From Vibrio stylophorae (GTDB lineage: Bacteria > Pseudomonadota > Gammaproteobacteria > Enterobacterales > Vibrionaceae), in contig NZ_CAKLDI010000001.1 in assembly GCF_921293875.1 (NCBI RefSeq), positions 2,543,915 to 2,607,914 of the forward strand: a DNA stretch of 64,000 bases, written 5' to 3'. A model generated the notes under the pieces. The model made no database searches and had not been told where the DNA came from. It was given only the letters and a program-made list of their open reading frames with translations. Shown piece by piece: positions 10,563-18,732 of this stretch (positions are counted from its first letter, which is position 1; every line of letters begins with the position of its first letter). Position numbers and translations under genes: made by a program.

Positions 10563-12343
10563 TAGACCTCCGTAGAGTGATCATTGGCGAGCGCCATGGC
10601 ATCCACACCATGAAGCCCTGCCGGCTCATCATCAAGGCTGACCCCTTCACCCAAGATCATCACTTCATCCAAACTGGTCACTGCCGTGATCGCCAGTTCC
10701 ATCGCAGAGCTAACCAAAGGACGGAAGTTTGCAGAATGAAGCGCAAGAGACGCAAATTGCGCAGTATCTTCACGGCGCAATGCATCCATCATCTGACGAT
10801 CCAAAACCAGCAGTTCAAAGACACCCACCCGGCCCTTATAGCCAGTTAAGTTACAGTTTTGGCACCCTTGGCCACGATAAAATTTCGCGCCCACATGATG
10901 GGGAAAACGGCTACGCAACCATTGCTGCTGACCTTCATCAAGCTGATGCTCGGTTTGACAATCAGGACAAACGCGGCGCACCAAACGCTGGGCAATCACC
11001 GCACGCACCGCACTGGCAACCAAATAACCTGGTGCGCCCATATCTAACAAACGCAGCGCACTTTCAACCGCGTTGTTGGTATGCAAAGTGGAAAGCACTA
11101 AGTGGCCGGTCAGCGCCGCGCGAAGACCGATATCGACAGTCTCTTTATCACGCATCTCACCCACCATGATGATATCGGGGTCTTGACGCAAAAATGTGCG
11201 CAAAATAGTGGAGAAATCGAGGCCAATCTTATTATTGACCTGAACCTGATTGACACGCTCAAGGCGATATTCCACAGGATCTTCAGCGGTAATAATCTTT
11301 TTACCCGGCACATTAAGCAAACTGAGCGCAGCATAAAGCGTGGTCGTTTTACCTGAGCCCGTAGGACCTGTTACCAGCACCATGCCATGGGGGCGTTTCA
11401 ATTGCTGCTCAAGCGCGTCCAGCTGGTAAGGCGGCATGCCAATATCTCGAAGGCTCAAAATCCCAGAAGATTGGTTTAGCAAACGCATCACCACCGACTC
11501 ACCATAGGCCACAGGCATAGTCGAGAGACGCACATCCACAGATTGACCGCGAACATTAAGATTAAAGCGGCCATCTTGCGGCAAGCGTTTTTCTGAGATA
11601 TCGAGCCCCGCCATCAACTTCAAGCGCAGCACCAACGCACTAGCGACATTGACTTCGTTGATTAAGGTTTCGTGCAAAATGCCATCAATACGCTGACGAA
11701 TGCGAAGCACTCGTTGGTCTGGTTCAATATGAATATCTGATGCGCCCACCTGGATAGCATCAGCAAATAGTGAGTTGATAAGCTTAACAACGGTGACCTC
11801 ATCGGTGTCAGCCGTATGCTCATCCAACAGGCCACCAAAGAGGTGATCACCACTATTTTTATGCTCGGCATGGAGCTGCTCAGCAAAAGAAACGATCTCT
11901 TTGGTGCGTCGATAATAGCGATCAAAACAGTTCACCAACTGGTGCTCTGGTGCAATCACCAAGCTCACGCGATAGTCGCGAAGCTGATCATACAGCGCTT
12001 CTTGCGCGTTAAGATCGGCAGGATCGCTCATTGCAACTCGCAGCTGATCGCCATGGCGATCCACCACCATGGCACGTAAACGGCGGGCATGCACTTCCGG
12101 TAGCAAAGCAACGGCATCGGGATCCACACTCACGCGCGCTAAATCAACTAAAGGCAAATCCAATTGACGGGCCAAAAATTGCAACATCTGCTGTTCGGTT
12201 AGCGCCCCTTGATGAATCAGGGTGTCACCTAATTTTTGTCGCGTTTCACTTTGTTTGTTGAGCGCTTGTTCGAGCTGCGCCTGAGAAATGATGCCCTCTT
12301 CAACCAGCAAATCGCCCAGACGTTTTCTTAATTTAATCGCCAT
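10562..12343 (-). CDS. mshE: MSHA pilus extension ATPase MshE with c-di-GMP-binding N domain
   Basis: 593 residues. The N-terminal MshEN domain shows the two tandem motifs that bind c-di-GMP in this family: RLGDLLVEEG at 8-17 and KLGDTLIHQG at 37-46, each followed by conserved leucines. The T2SE core has Walker A GPTGSGKT (326-333), Asp box AEDPVEYR (353-360), Walker B DPDIIMVGEMRDKET (388-402), and a tetracysteine zinc site (Cys459, 462, 494, 497). It powers pilus polymerisation at the inner membrane, and its activity is known to require c-di-GMP in V. cholerae. It is encoded between mshN and mshG, with nine bases to mshN and a one-base overlap with mshG. Confidence 0.97.
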   Translation of the reverse strand: MAIKLRKRLGDLLVEEGIISQAQLEQALNKQSETRQKLGDTLIHQGALTEQQMLQFLARQLDLPLVDLARVSVDPDAVALLPEVHARRLRAMVVDRHGDQLRVAMSDPADLNAQEALYDQLRDYRVSLVIAPEHQLVNCFDRYYRRTKEIVSFAEQLHAEHKNSGDHLFGGLLDEHTADTDEVTVVKLINSLFADAIQVGASDIHIEPDQRVLRIRQRIDGILHETLINEVNVASALVLRLKLMAGLDISEKRLPQDGRFNLNVRGQSVDVRLSTMPVAYGESVVMRLLNQSSGILSLRDIGMPPYQLDALEQQLKRPHGMVLVTGPTGSGKTTTLYAALSLLNVPGKKIITAEDPVEYRLERVNQVQVNNKIGLDFSTILRTFLRQDPDIIMVGEMRDKETVDIGLRAALTGHLVLSTLHTNNAVESALRLLDMGAPGYLVASAVRAVIAQRLVRRVCPDCQTEHQLDEGQQQWLRSRFPHHVGAKFYRGQGCQNCNLTGYKGRVGVFELLVLDRQMMDALRREDTAQFASLALHSANFRPLVSSAMELAITAVTSLDEVMILGEGVSLDDEPAGLHGVDAMALANDHSTEV

Positions 12344-12352
12344 GCTGCGCTC

Positions 12353-13561
12353 CTATTTTTGCCCTAACGCCTCTAAGCGCTTAGCAATAAATTGCTGTGA
12401 ATTAAGAGACAAGCCAGAACCTTGCTGCGCGTGACGATAGGCTTCAACCGCAGGCTCACCGAGACGTTCAAAGGCGATAGCCAATCCAAGCCACCAGCGA
12501 CCATCATAGGGCTGGCGCAGCGTCAATAATTGATAGCTTTGTTTGGCAAGCTCATTTGCTTTCAGCTGCTGTGCCAATGCACCGCGCATCGCCAAATATT
12601 CAATTGGCGCATGCCCAGGTAAATACTGCATCACAGAGAGCGCAGCTGCAGGTTGCTTCTCTCGGGCAAGCAACTTAGCGAGCATCAAGCGCAATTGGGT
12701 ATCTTGCGGCATCAATGCAATCCCCTGCTGAAGCAAGGCAACGGCTTGTGCTGCTTGGCGCTGACCATAATATAAGGCCGCCAATTGCTGACGCGCGCTC
12801 ACTCGTTCTGGTTCATACTCTAACGCGCGCGTTAAAGCGGCCGCTGCGCGTTTGCGATCGCCTTTATCAAGTGCAAGCTGAGCCTGCTTTTCAGCAAGTG
12901 TGGCTAATTCTGCTGGCGAGCGCTCAACCACCTGTAAAGTCATCTCGCCTTCTGGCGTTTTCACATCTGTAGCCACTGCAGGCTCAGTTTTTGCTGTAAC
13001 CTTGGCAAGCGCAACAGGCTGAGTACGAGGTGATGGCGTTGGATTTGCAACGAATGGTTTAGCCGCTGCTGCTCGTTTGGTTTGCGCTGACGCAACAGGT
13101 TTCGAGTGCTCTGTCGTAGTCTTTTGTTTATGCGCTACAGCAACATGGCGCGGCGCATGCTCAGTGTGCGTTTTTGCACTATGCTCAGAAGGTTTCGCAG
13201 ATTGAGCAGAGGATGTCGAAGCTAAAGTCACTGTTTTGACTGGCGTTGCCTGGGCAACAAAATCAACCGTTGGCGTGACTGATTTTTGAGTGAGCGCATG
13301 TTCATCCGCGGCATTGACAGGCTTTTGGACGTTTGAGCTACTCGCCGCCGCGGTTGATGTGATTGTCGCGGTACTCGCGTGCGCAGGTGTGCTTTGCTGA
13401 ATCAAACTAAAGGAACCAATGCCCACCAAAGTCACGACACCAACCGCGGCTAAACCATAGCGCCACCATGGCGAGCGCACAGGCTTTACCGCCGCAGGAG
13501 TCAATGAAGCAACCCCTTGCTTTTGCGCTAACTGACTTAAAGTTTCATTCATCTGACTCAT
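12353..13561 (-). CDS. mshN: MSHA biogenesis TPR protein MshN
   Basis: 402 residues. One transmembrane helix at about 33-55 (WWRYGLAAVGVVTLVGIGSF) is followed by a low-complexity Ala/Thr/Lys/His-rich periplasmic linker (about 60-205). The C-terminus has tetratricopeptide repeats (about 210-400, with LDKGDRKRAAAALTRALEYEP as a clear copy). It is thought to support the secretin/inner-membrane complex. The ATG overlaps the mshM stop (ATGA). Confidence 0.92.
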   Translation of the reverse strand: MSQMNETLSQLAQKQGVASLTPAAVKPVRSPWWRYGLAAVGVVTLVGIGSFSLIQQSTPAHASTATITSTAAASSSNVQKPVNAADEHALTQKSVTPTVDFVAQATPVKTVTLASTSSAQSAKPSEHSAKTHTEHAPRHVAVAHKQKTTTEHSKPVASAQTKRAAAAKPFVANPTPSPRTQPVALAKVTAKTEPAVATDVKTPEGEMTLQVVERSPAELATLAEKQAQLALDKGDRKRAAAALTRALEYEPERVSARQQLAALYYGQRQAAQAVALLQQGIALMPQDTQLRLMLAKLLAREKQPAAALSVMQYLPGHAPIEYLAMRGALAQQLKANELAKQSYQLLTLRQPYDGRWWLGLAIAFERLGEPAVEAYRHAQQGSGLSLNSQQFIAKRLEALGQK

Positions 13562-14406
13562 GCTTTATTCCAACCTAGCGCCCCAAGCCAAGGTAAAACA
13601 GGCTGTGACGCATCAAGTGTTGCTTTTGCTGCTGCCACCACATGGCGACGACAAACTTTTTGTTTTCCTTTGCTGTAAGCCAGCAAAAGTGCTTTATGAC
13701 AAATTTGATGGATCAACCGTGGCACGCCACGGCTAGCGTGATAAATCGCTCTTTTCGCGCTATCGCTAAATTGTTCTGGGCGCCCACCGACACTTTGATT
13801 GCGATACTGAATATAGGCAAAAGCTTCAGCCAAACTCAGCGGACGCAAGGTGGCATAAAAACTGATACGCTGGCGCAATTGGCGCAACTGATGATTGGCT
13901 AATCGCTCATCGAGTTCAGGCTGCCCCAGCAGGACAATTGACAGCAGCTTTTCTTGCTCTGTTTCTAAATTGCCAAATAAACGAATCAGCTCAAGCACGC
14001 CATCACTGAGTCCCTGCGCCTCATCAATCACCATCACGGCATGGCGACCTTCCGCTTTAATTTGCAATAACGCCTGCTGAATCGCATCAATCAAACGATG
14101 TCGCTGCTCAGGCACAGGCCGCGCCAGCTCTTGCAGCACCGCCTCACACATTCCCGCGCCATCTAGGCTTGGGTTGGGCAGATAAATCAGTTGATACTGC
14201 GCATCTAACTGCTGCATTAAAACGCGGCATACCATGGTTTTTCCCGTACCCACCTCACCGGTCACTTTGATCAAACCTTCACGCATCGACAGCGCCATCA
14301 AAACGGTTTGAATCGCCTCAATATGAGGTGTCAAAGCATGAAATAACGCAGTATTGGGCGTTAAATCAAAGGGGCGCTGCTGAAAACCAAAGTGCGCGCA
14401 ATACAT
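13558..14406 (-). CDS. mshM: MSHA biogenesis AAA ATPase MshM (ExeA family)
   Basis: 282 residues. ExeA/GspA-like AAA ATPase with Walker A GEVGTGKT (50-57), Walker B HAVMVIDEAQG near residue 123 and sensor-like Gln/Arg residues (GQPELDERL). ExeA-type proteins bind peptidoglycan-linked partners and help insert the secretin through the cell wall. The C-terminal peptidoglycan-binding part of full ExeA is absent here, as is normal for MshM; the TPR protein MshN is encoded next. It starts three bases after the mshL stop. Confidence 0.94.
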   Translation of the reverse strand: MYCAHFGFQQRPFDLTPNTALFHALTPHIEAIQTVLMALSMREGLIKVTGEVGTGKTMVCRVLMQQLDAQYQLIYLPNPSLDGAGMCEAVLQELARPVPEQRHRLIDAIQQALLQIKAEGRHAVMVIDEAQGLSDGVLELIRLFGNLETEQEKLLSIVLLGQPELDERLANHQLRQLRQRISFYATLRPLSLAEAFAYIQYRNQSVGGRPEQFSDSAKRAIYHASRGVPRLIHQICHKALLLAYSKGKQKVCRRHVVAAAKATLDASQPVLPWLGALGWNKA

Positions 14407-14409
14407 GGA

Positions 14410-16053
14410 TTACTCAGCTTCTTCCGGGAACCACTGATTCAGCAGATCCTGTGAACGTTGAATCTCTTGCTGCCACGAATCATCTTCAACCACTGTTGGT
14501 TTGAGTAAAATCACCAATTCAGTTTTACGTTTCACCTTAGCGACATTGCGGAACAAATGACCAATGGCTGGAATATCACCTAGACCCGGCACTTTACTAA
14601 CCTGATCCACCAGCTCAGATTTCATCAAGCCACCGATCACCACCACATCACCACTTTTGGCATGAATGATCGAGTCTGATTCACGAATTGAGCTTTTTGC
14701 CAAAGGCACAGTCAAATCACCAAATTGACCCAATGCGATATTTTTCTCTTCGCTGGTGACATCAATGACAGCGGGATGCACATGCAGCATCACGCCGCCT
14801 TTGCTATCAATCTGCGGTGTCACGTCTAAAGAGATGCCTGAGAAAAATGGTGTTAATTCAACTTCTGGCGCCACATTGGCACTATCGCCGCTACCCGCAA
14901 CACTGGAAATATCAGTAACAAAGTATTCATCTTGACCTACTTTAATCACTGCTTTTTGGTTATTTGATGCAGTGACACGAGGACTGGAAAGCACGTTTAA
15001 ATCGCCTTGCGTGGACATAAAGCTCAAGACAGTTTCAAAATTGCCATCACCAATGGTGATATTGGTTTGCCCACCAAGTAGATCACTAATCGGTGAAATA
15101 GATGGCAAAGTACCTGAGCCCGCTGGCTGGTTAATGGTAATGTCTACACCACCAATCGCACTGGTTAGATTGCTCCAGTTGATTCCTTGCTGATAGCTGT
15201 CACTCAACGTGACCTCTAGAATTTTCGCTTCAAGAATCACTTGGCGCTTCAAACGAAGCTGCGTTTCATTAAGGAATGATTGCACTTGGCGAAGCTCATC
15301 AGGATACGCACGAACCGTGAGCAAACTCGCTTGAGGCGATGCTGTGACACTGCGACCATCACCGCCACCAATCATGGCCATCACAGCGCGTTCTAGCTGT
15401 GGCCAAAAATCACTATCACTGCTGGTTTCAATGACAGTACCACCCACCAAGCTACTGGTGTCAGTGTAATTGTTATCGCCGCCATTTCCGCTCCAACTGT
15501 TGTTATCCGAACTGGAATCATCGTTGCTGCTCTCATCACGATTGGTAACCGAACCAGTGGTGATTGCAGTTAATGAACGACCGACGCGTTTGAGCTGCAA
15601 GTAGTCAATCGGGAAGGTTTGAGTACGCATACCCGCAGGGAAAATTTGGATAATGTTGCCACGGCGCTCAACTTGATAGCCATAAATGTCAGAGACAACG
15701 CCTAGGACTTCATCAATCGTGACATCATTCACCGCAAGGGTAATACGACCACGAACGTCTGGGTGTAGCACCACTGAATAGGGTGAGCCTTGAACAAGGC
15801 TGGTAAAAAAGGTTTTCGCTTCTAGATTGCGCGCATCAATTTTAAAGCGACGCTGCATCTCAAGGCCGCTTGTTTTCTCGCTATCTTGTAGACCTGGCAT
15901 CAAGTCGGTTTGCACTGCATCGGGCAAATTTGCCAAAGGATCATTGGCTTGGTGTGCTTGTTCTAATGCCGCTTTGATCTCAGTTGGATCTTGATGCCCC
16001 ATGGCACAGCCAACCAGTAAGGAAATCGTAAAAAAAACAAAGGCTATACGCAT
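14410..16053 (-). CDS. mshL: MSHA outer-membrane secretin MshL
   Basis: 547 residues. Signal peptide with lipobox (LLVGCAMG, Cys16) indicates a lipidated secretin. N-terminal STN/N-domains lie at about 70-160, a Ser/Asn/Asp-rich linker at about 170-215, and a second N domain before the secretin core (about 330-535). The core carries the signature PLAKSSIRESDS, GGLMKSELVDQVSKVPGLGDIP and a final IGHLFRN. It forms the outer-membrane channel for the MSHA pilus. Good ribosome binding site AAGGA, ten bases after the mshK stop. Confidence 0.97.
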   Translation of the reverse strand: MRIAFVFFTISLLVGCAMGHQDPTEIKAALEQAHQANDPLANLPDAVQTDLMPGLQDSEKTSGLEMQRRFKIDARNLEAKTFFTSLVQGSPYSVVLHPDVRGRITLAVNDVTIDEVLGVVSDIYGYQVERRGNIIQIFPAGMRTQTFPIDYLQLKRVGRSLTAITTGSVTNRDESSNDDSSSDNNSWSGNGGDNNYTDTSSLVGGTVIETSSDSDFWPQLERAVMAMIGGGDGRSVTASPQASLLTVRAYPDELRQVQSFLNETQLRLKRQVILEAKILEVTLSDSYQQGINWSNLTSAIGGVDITINQPAGSGTLPSISPISDLLGGQTNITIGDGNFETVLSFMSTQGDLNVLSSPRVTASNNQKAVIKVGQDEYFVTDISSVAGSGDSANVAPEVELTPFFSGISLDVTPQIDSKGGVMLHVHPAVIDVTSEEKNIALGQFGDLTVPLAKSSIRESDSIIHAKSGDVVVIGGLMKSELVDQVSKVPGLGDIPAIGHLFRNVAKVKRKTELVILLKPTVVEDDSWQQEIQRSQDLLNQWFPEEAE

Positions 16054-16062
16054 GACTTATCC

Positions 16063-16389
16063 TTATTGTTTGAGGTCAGTTGCAACAAGCGTTAATCGCC
16101 ATTGGCGCTGGCCACGGCGAAGTACCACCCCTTCGGGGTTAATTTGAGTCACCTGATAACCGCGAACACGGCTGCCCACTGCGACTAGGTCATCATTTAA
16201 CACCGCCTGACAGCCTGACTCGGCACAAAAAACGGCTGAAAGCTGTGGCAAACTTGCCGTACGCTTCACCGAGTGATGCGTCGTCGTCGGCACGTTTTGC
16301 CAGTTTAACGGCTTGGTTGGATCCTGCTCCGTTGCCGCCAAACAGCTTGGCGCAACCAACAAAATCAAATAGATAACAAATCTAGCCAC
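16063..16389 (-). CDS. mshK: MSHA biogenesis protein MshK (PilP-like)
   Basis: 108 residues from a GTG start at 16389. The GTG is chosen because it has a strong AGGGAGG nine bases upstream and opens directly into a signal peptide (VARFVIYLILLVAPSCLA). The ATG at 16455 would add 22 charged residues lying wholly within mshJ. The mature protein is a small periplasmic PilP/GspC-like domain with two cysteines (CAESGC). It probably links the secretin to the inner-membrane MshI/MshJ complex. It overlaps the mshJ stop by eight bases. Confidence 0.88.
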   Translation of the reverse strand: MARFVIYLILLVAPSCLAATEQDPTKPLNWQNVPTTTHHSVKRTASLPQLSAVFCAESGCQAVLNDDLVAVGSRVRGYQVTQINPEGVVLRRGQRQWRLTLVATDLKQ

Positions 16390-17113
16390 CGATAAATGCC
16401 TCCCTTTGACCCAAGGTATAGATTTGCAGCACCACTTTGGCGCGTGGGAAATCACTGACTTGATAATCCAAAGATTGCCAATAAAAGCGCTGCGGCATTT
16501 GCTCTAGTTTGAGCAGGTAGTTCGCAATGTCAAAATAACGGCCAGTAAACTCAATTTTCACTGGATGTTGATACAGAGTCATCGCTCTAACAGAAGGTTG
16601 AATCGGTTGTTCTGTCGGTACTGAATCGCTGTTTTTAGCTTCATCAGTACTGGTATTAGACGCTTGCGCCGTTTCTTGACTCACATCGGTAATCGGCTGT
16701 GGCTGCATGGAGCGAATAGATAACAATCGAAGTTGATGGCTCTCTTTCATCATGGTTTCTAACAGCGGCGCCATCTGCTGCGGTGATAACAAGGCTCCCA
16801 TGCTGTTTTCAAGCTCGCGATTTAAGCGCACTAATTGCACATCTAGCTGCTGAATATCTTTGCGTACTTGCTGGTCGGGATCCTTGGCTAAGGCCTGATC
16901 AAGCGCATCAATGGTCAATTGCAGCTGTTGTTGCTCACTTTTAACCGCTTCAAGCTGACGCTGTGCACCAATTTTTTGATCCATTTGCGGATCCAGCCAC
17001 AGCATCATAAAGAGAACAATCAGTAACACTTGCAGCAAAACAGCAATCAACACACGCTCACGTGGTGAGCGCTCAGCAAATTGTTCGCTCAATTTTTGCA
17101 AAAATGACATCAT
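16382..17113 (-). CDS. mshJ: MSHA biogenesis protein MshJ (PilO-like)
   Basis: 243 residues. PilO/GspM architecture: short cytoplasmic N-terminus, transmembrane helix at about 22-40 (VLIAVLLQVLLIVLFMMLWL), coiled coil at about 45-100, then a periplasmic ferredoxin-like domain. A Ser/Thr/Asn/Asp-rich linker at about 145-165 interrupts the periplasmic part. It works with MshI as the inner-membrane alignment complex. The start overlaps the mshI stop by four bases. Confidence 0.93.
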   Translation of the reverse strand: MMSFLQKLSEQFAERSPRERVLIAVLLQVLLIVLFMMLWLDPQMDQKIGAQRQLEAVKSEQQQLQLTIDALDQALAKDPDQQVRKDIQQLDVQLVRLNRELENSMGALLSPQQMAPLLETMMKESHQLRLLSIRSMQPQPITDVSQETAQASNTSTDEAKNSDSVPTEQPIQPSVRAMTLYQHPVKIEFTGRYFDIANYLLKLEQMPQRFYWQSLDYQVSDFPRAKVVLQIYTLGQREAFIGG

Positions 17114-18579
17114 CGACGAACCTCCGCCTGTGCCTGCTTTGGTTGTGCCAGCAATGAAAAATTCAGACGGCCTTGCTCATCACGAGAGAGGTCAAAATGG
17201 CCAAAATCACGTCCTGACAATGCTTGGAAAGACTCAAAGCTTTGCACCCAATTAGGCACGGCGCTGACACTGGTGGTCTGGCCCTGCAATTCAACATGCT
17301 TGCCAAATACACGAATATGACTAAGCGCAATATCATTACGAGCCGCTTTGGCTAAATCCATCATCACGCCGGCATAACCTGCATTTAAATGAATGTCGTG
17401 ACTGGCAACCAACACCATCAATTGCTGCAAATTTTCGACTCGCTGCTGCTTTAACGCCAGCGACTCCAAAAGACCTAAGTTCGGCTGCAAGCTATCAAGT
17501 TGCGCTTTTTTCTGGGCAACCAACTGCTTGGACTGCGCCAATGACTGAGTTAATTGATCAGTTTGATCTTCAATCTGCTGTAATTGCCATTGCGACCACA
17601 AACCATAACCAAGTAATACCGCAAAAACGGCACCAGACAGCGCAAAAGTACGCGGCAAGGTCAGGCGAATTTTTTTCGGCTTAAGATATGCAGGATAAAG
17701 GTTATGACTAAAAGGCTGGCCAGCTGCGGCCGCTTGCGCCACGGCATAAGCAAGATACTGGCCGCTGACAGTAAGCTGCGCATCCGCCACAGGCAAAGGC
17801 TGCGCTTTAATATTCAGGCGCTCAGTAATGGCATTAGCAAGGATTTGATCATCGTCGCTATCACAACAAACAAACACTTGATTAAGCGGCGTTTTACGAA
17901 GCTGTGATGATAAATAATCGAGCGAGCGTTGAAGCTCTAGCGCGAGACCATCAAGCTGCAAGTCATCCTGTGCAAAAGGCGCATGAAAGCCACGAAGTTC
18001 ACGCTGCAAACAAGGATGTTGCTGCTGAAAAGCAAGTAACAGTGGGTTGCCATCGCCATGGCTGCAAAGCAACATTTGACTTGGCGTTTGTGGCATCACC
18101 TGCGCCCAAATCATCTCTTCTGCCTGTACTGAAATCAGTTCAGCATCCGCAGCATCACAGGCCTCCGCCAGTGCTAAGATTTGCGCTTTTTGCACCACAT
18201 AACATTGCAGACGATCGCCTTTGGCGGTTTCAACACCATCCACCACAATATTTTGCGGCGGCTGAGAAACCAACTCTTTCACTAAAAAAGGAAGGGCTTG
18301 TGCGCGATCGGCTGGGGCTACCGCAGGTGGTTCAACTTGTAAACTTTTGGTGACATCATCGCTCACCACTAAATGAACCGCAGCGCCGCTGGCATTCATT
18401 TTGGCAATCTGCTGCTGCAATACAGTTGCCCATTGCTTGACGCCATCCACCGTACAGGTTTGCACGGAAACCAGTTGCTGCTGGCGGCACAAGACGAAGT
18501 GCATACTATCTTTAAATAGCGCAACCCCAAGCTGCAGCTCTTGGTGATTCGCTGATGTAAATAGTGAGCGTAATCCCAT
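17110..18579 (-). CDS. mshI: MSHA biogenesis protein MshI (PilM/PilN fusion-like)
   Basis: 489 residues. The N-terminal cytoplasmic part (about 1-290) resembles the PilM/GspL actin-like fold. A transmembrane helix (about 302-322, FALSGAVFAVLLGYGLW) and a coiled-coil/periplasmic PilN-like domain (about 325-489) follow. It is the first gene of the nine-gene assembly operon. The ATG is preceded by AAAGGG. The 153 bases between it and csrD are A/T-rich and should hold the operon promoter, but I could not single out a convincing -35/-10 pair. Confidence 0.94.
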   Translation of the reverse strand: MGLRSLFTSANHQELQLGVALFKDSMHFVLCRQQQLVSVQTCTVDGVKQWATVLQQQIAKMNASGAAVHLVVSDDVTKSLQVEPPAVAPADRAQALPFLVKELVSQPPQNIVVDGVETAKGDRLQCYVVQKAQILALAEACDAADAELISVQAEEMIWAQVMPQTPSQMLLCSHGDGNPLLLAFQQQHPCLQRELRGFHAPFAQDDLQLDGLALELQRSLDYLSSQLRKTPLNQVFVCCDSDDDQILANAITERLNIKAQPLPVADAQLTVSGQYLAYAVAQAAAAGQPFSHNLYPAYLKPKKIRLTLPRTFALSGAVFAVLLGYGLWSQWQLQQIEDQTDQLTQSLAQSKQLVAQKKAQLDSLQPNLGLLESLALKQQRVENLQQLMVLVASHDIHLNAGYAGVMMDLAKAARNDIALSHIRVFGKHVELQGQTTSVSAVPNWVQSFESFQALSGRDFGHFDLSRDEQGRLNFSLLAQPKQAQAEVRR

Positions 18580-18732
18580 TCCCTTTACCCTGATGGCGTC
18601 AAAATTTTTAACGACTGATTAATATAATTTTTGTTTTTGTAACTTTATTTTGACTATCAGCGTGATATTACACGCATTTTTAGTGCTATTTTGCCAAATT
18701 CTATCTCTTTTCCTGTGCAATTGGAACGAGTG

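Noticed and set aside
18580-18732. Sigma-54 or sigma-70 promoter for mshI from TTTGGCAAAATAGC
   Set aside because: The GG is not followed by GC after 10 bases, and no -10 at a proper spacing from TTGGCA was found.
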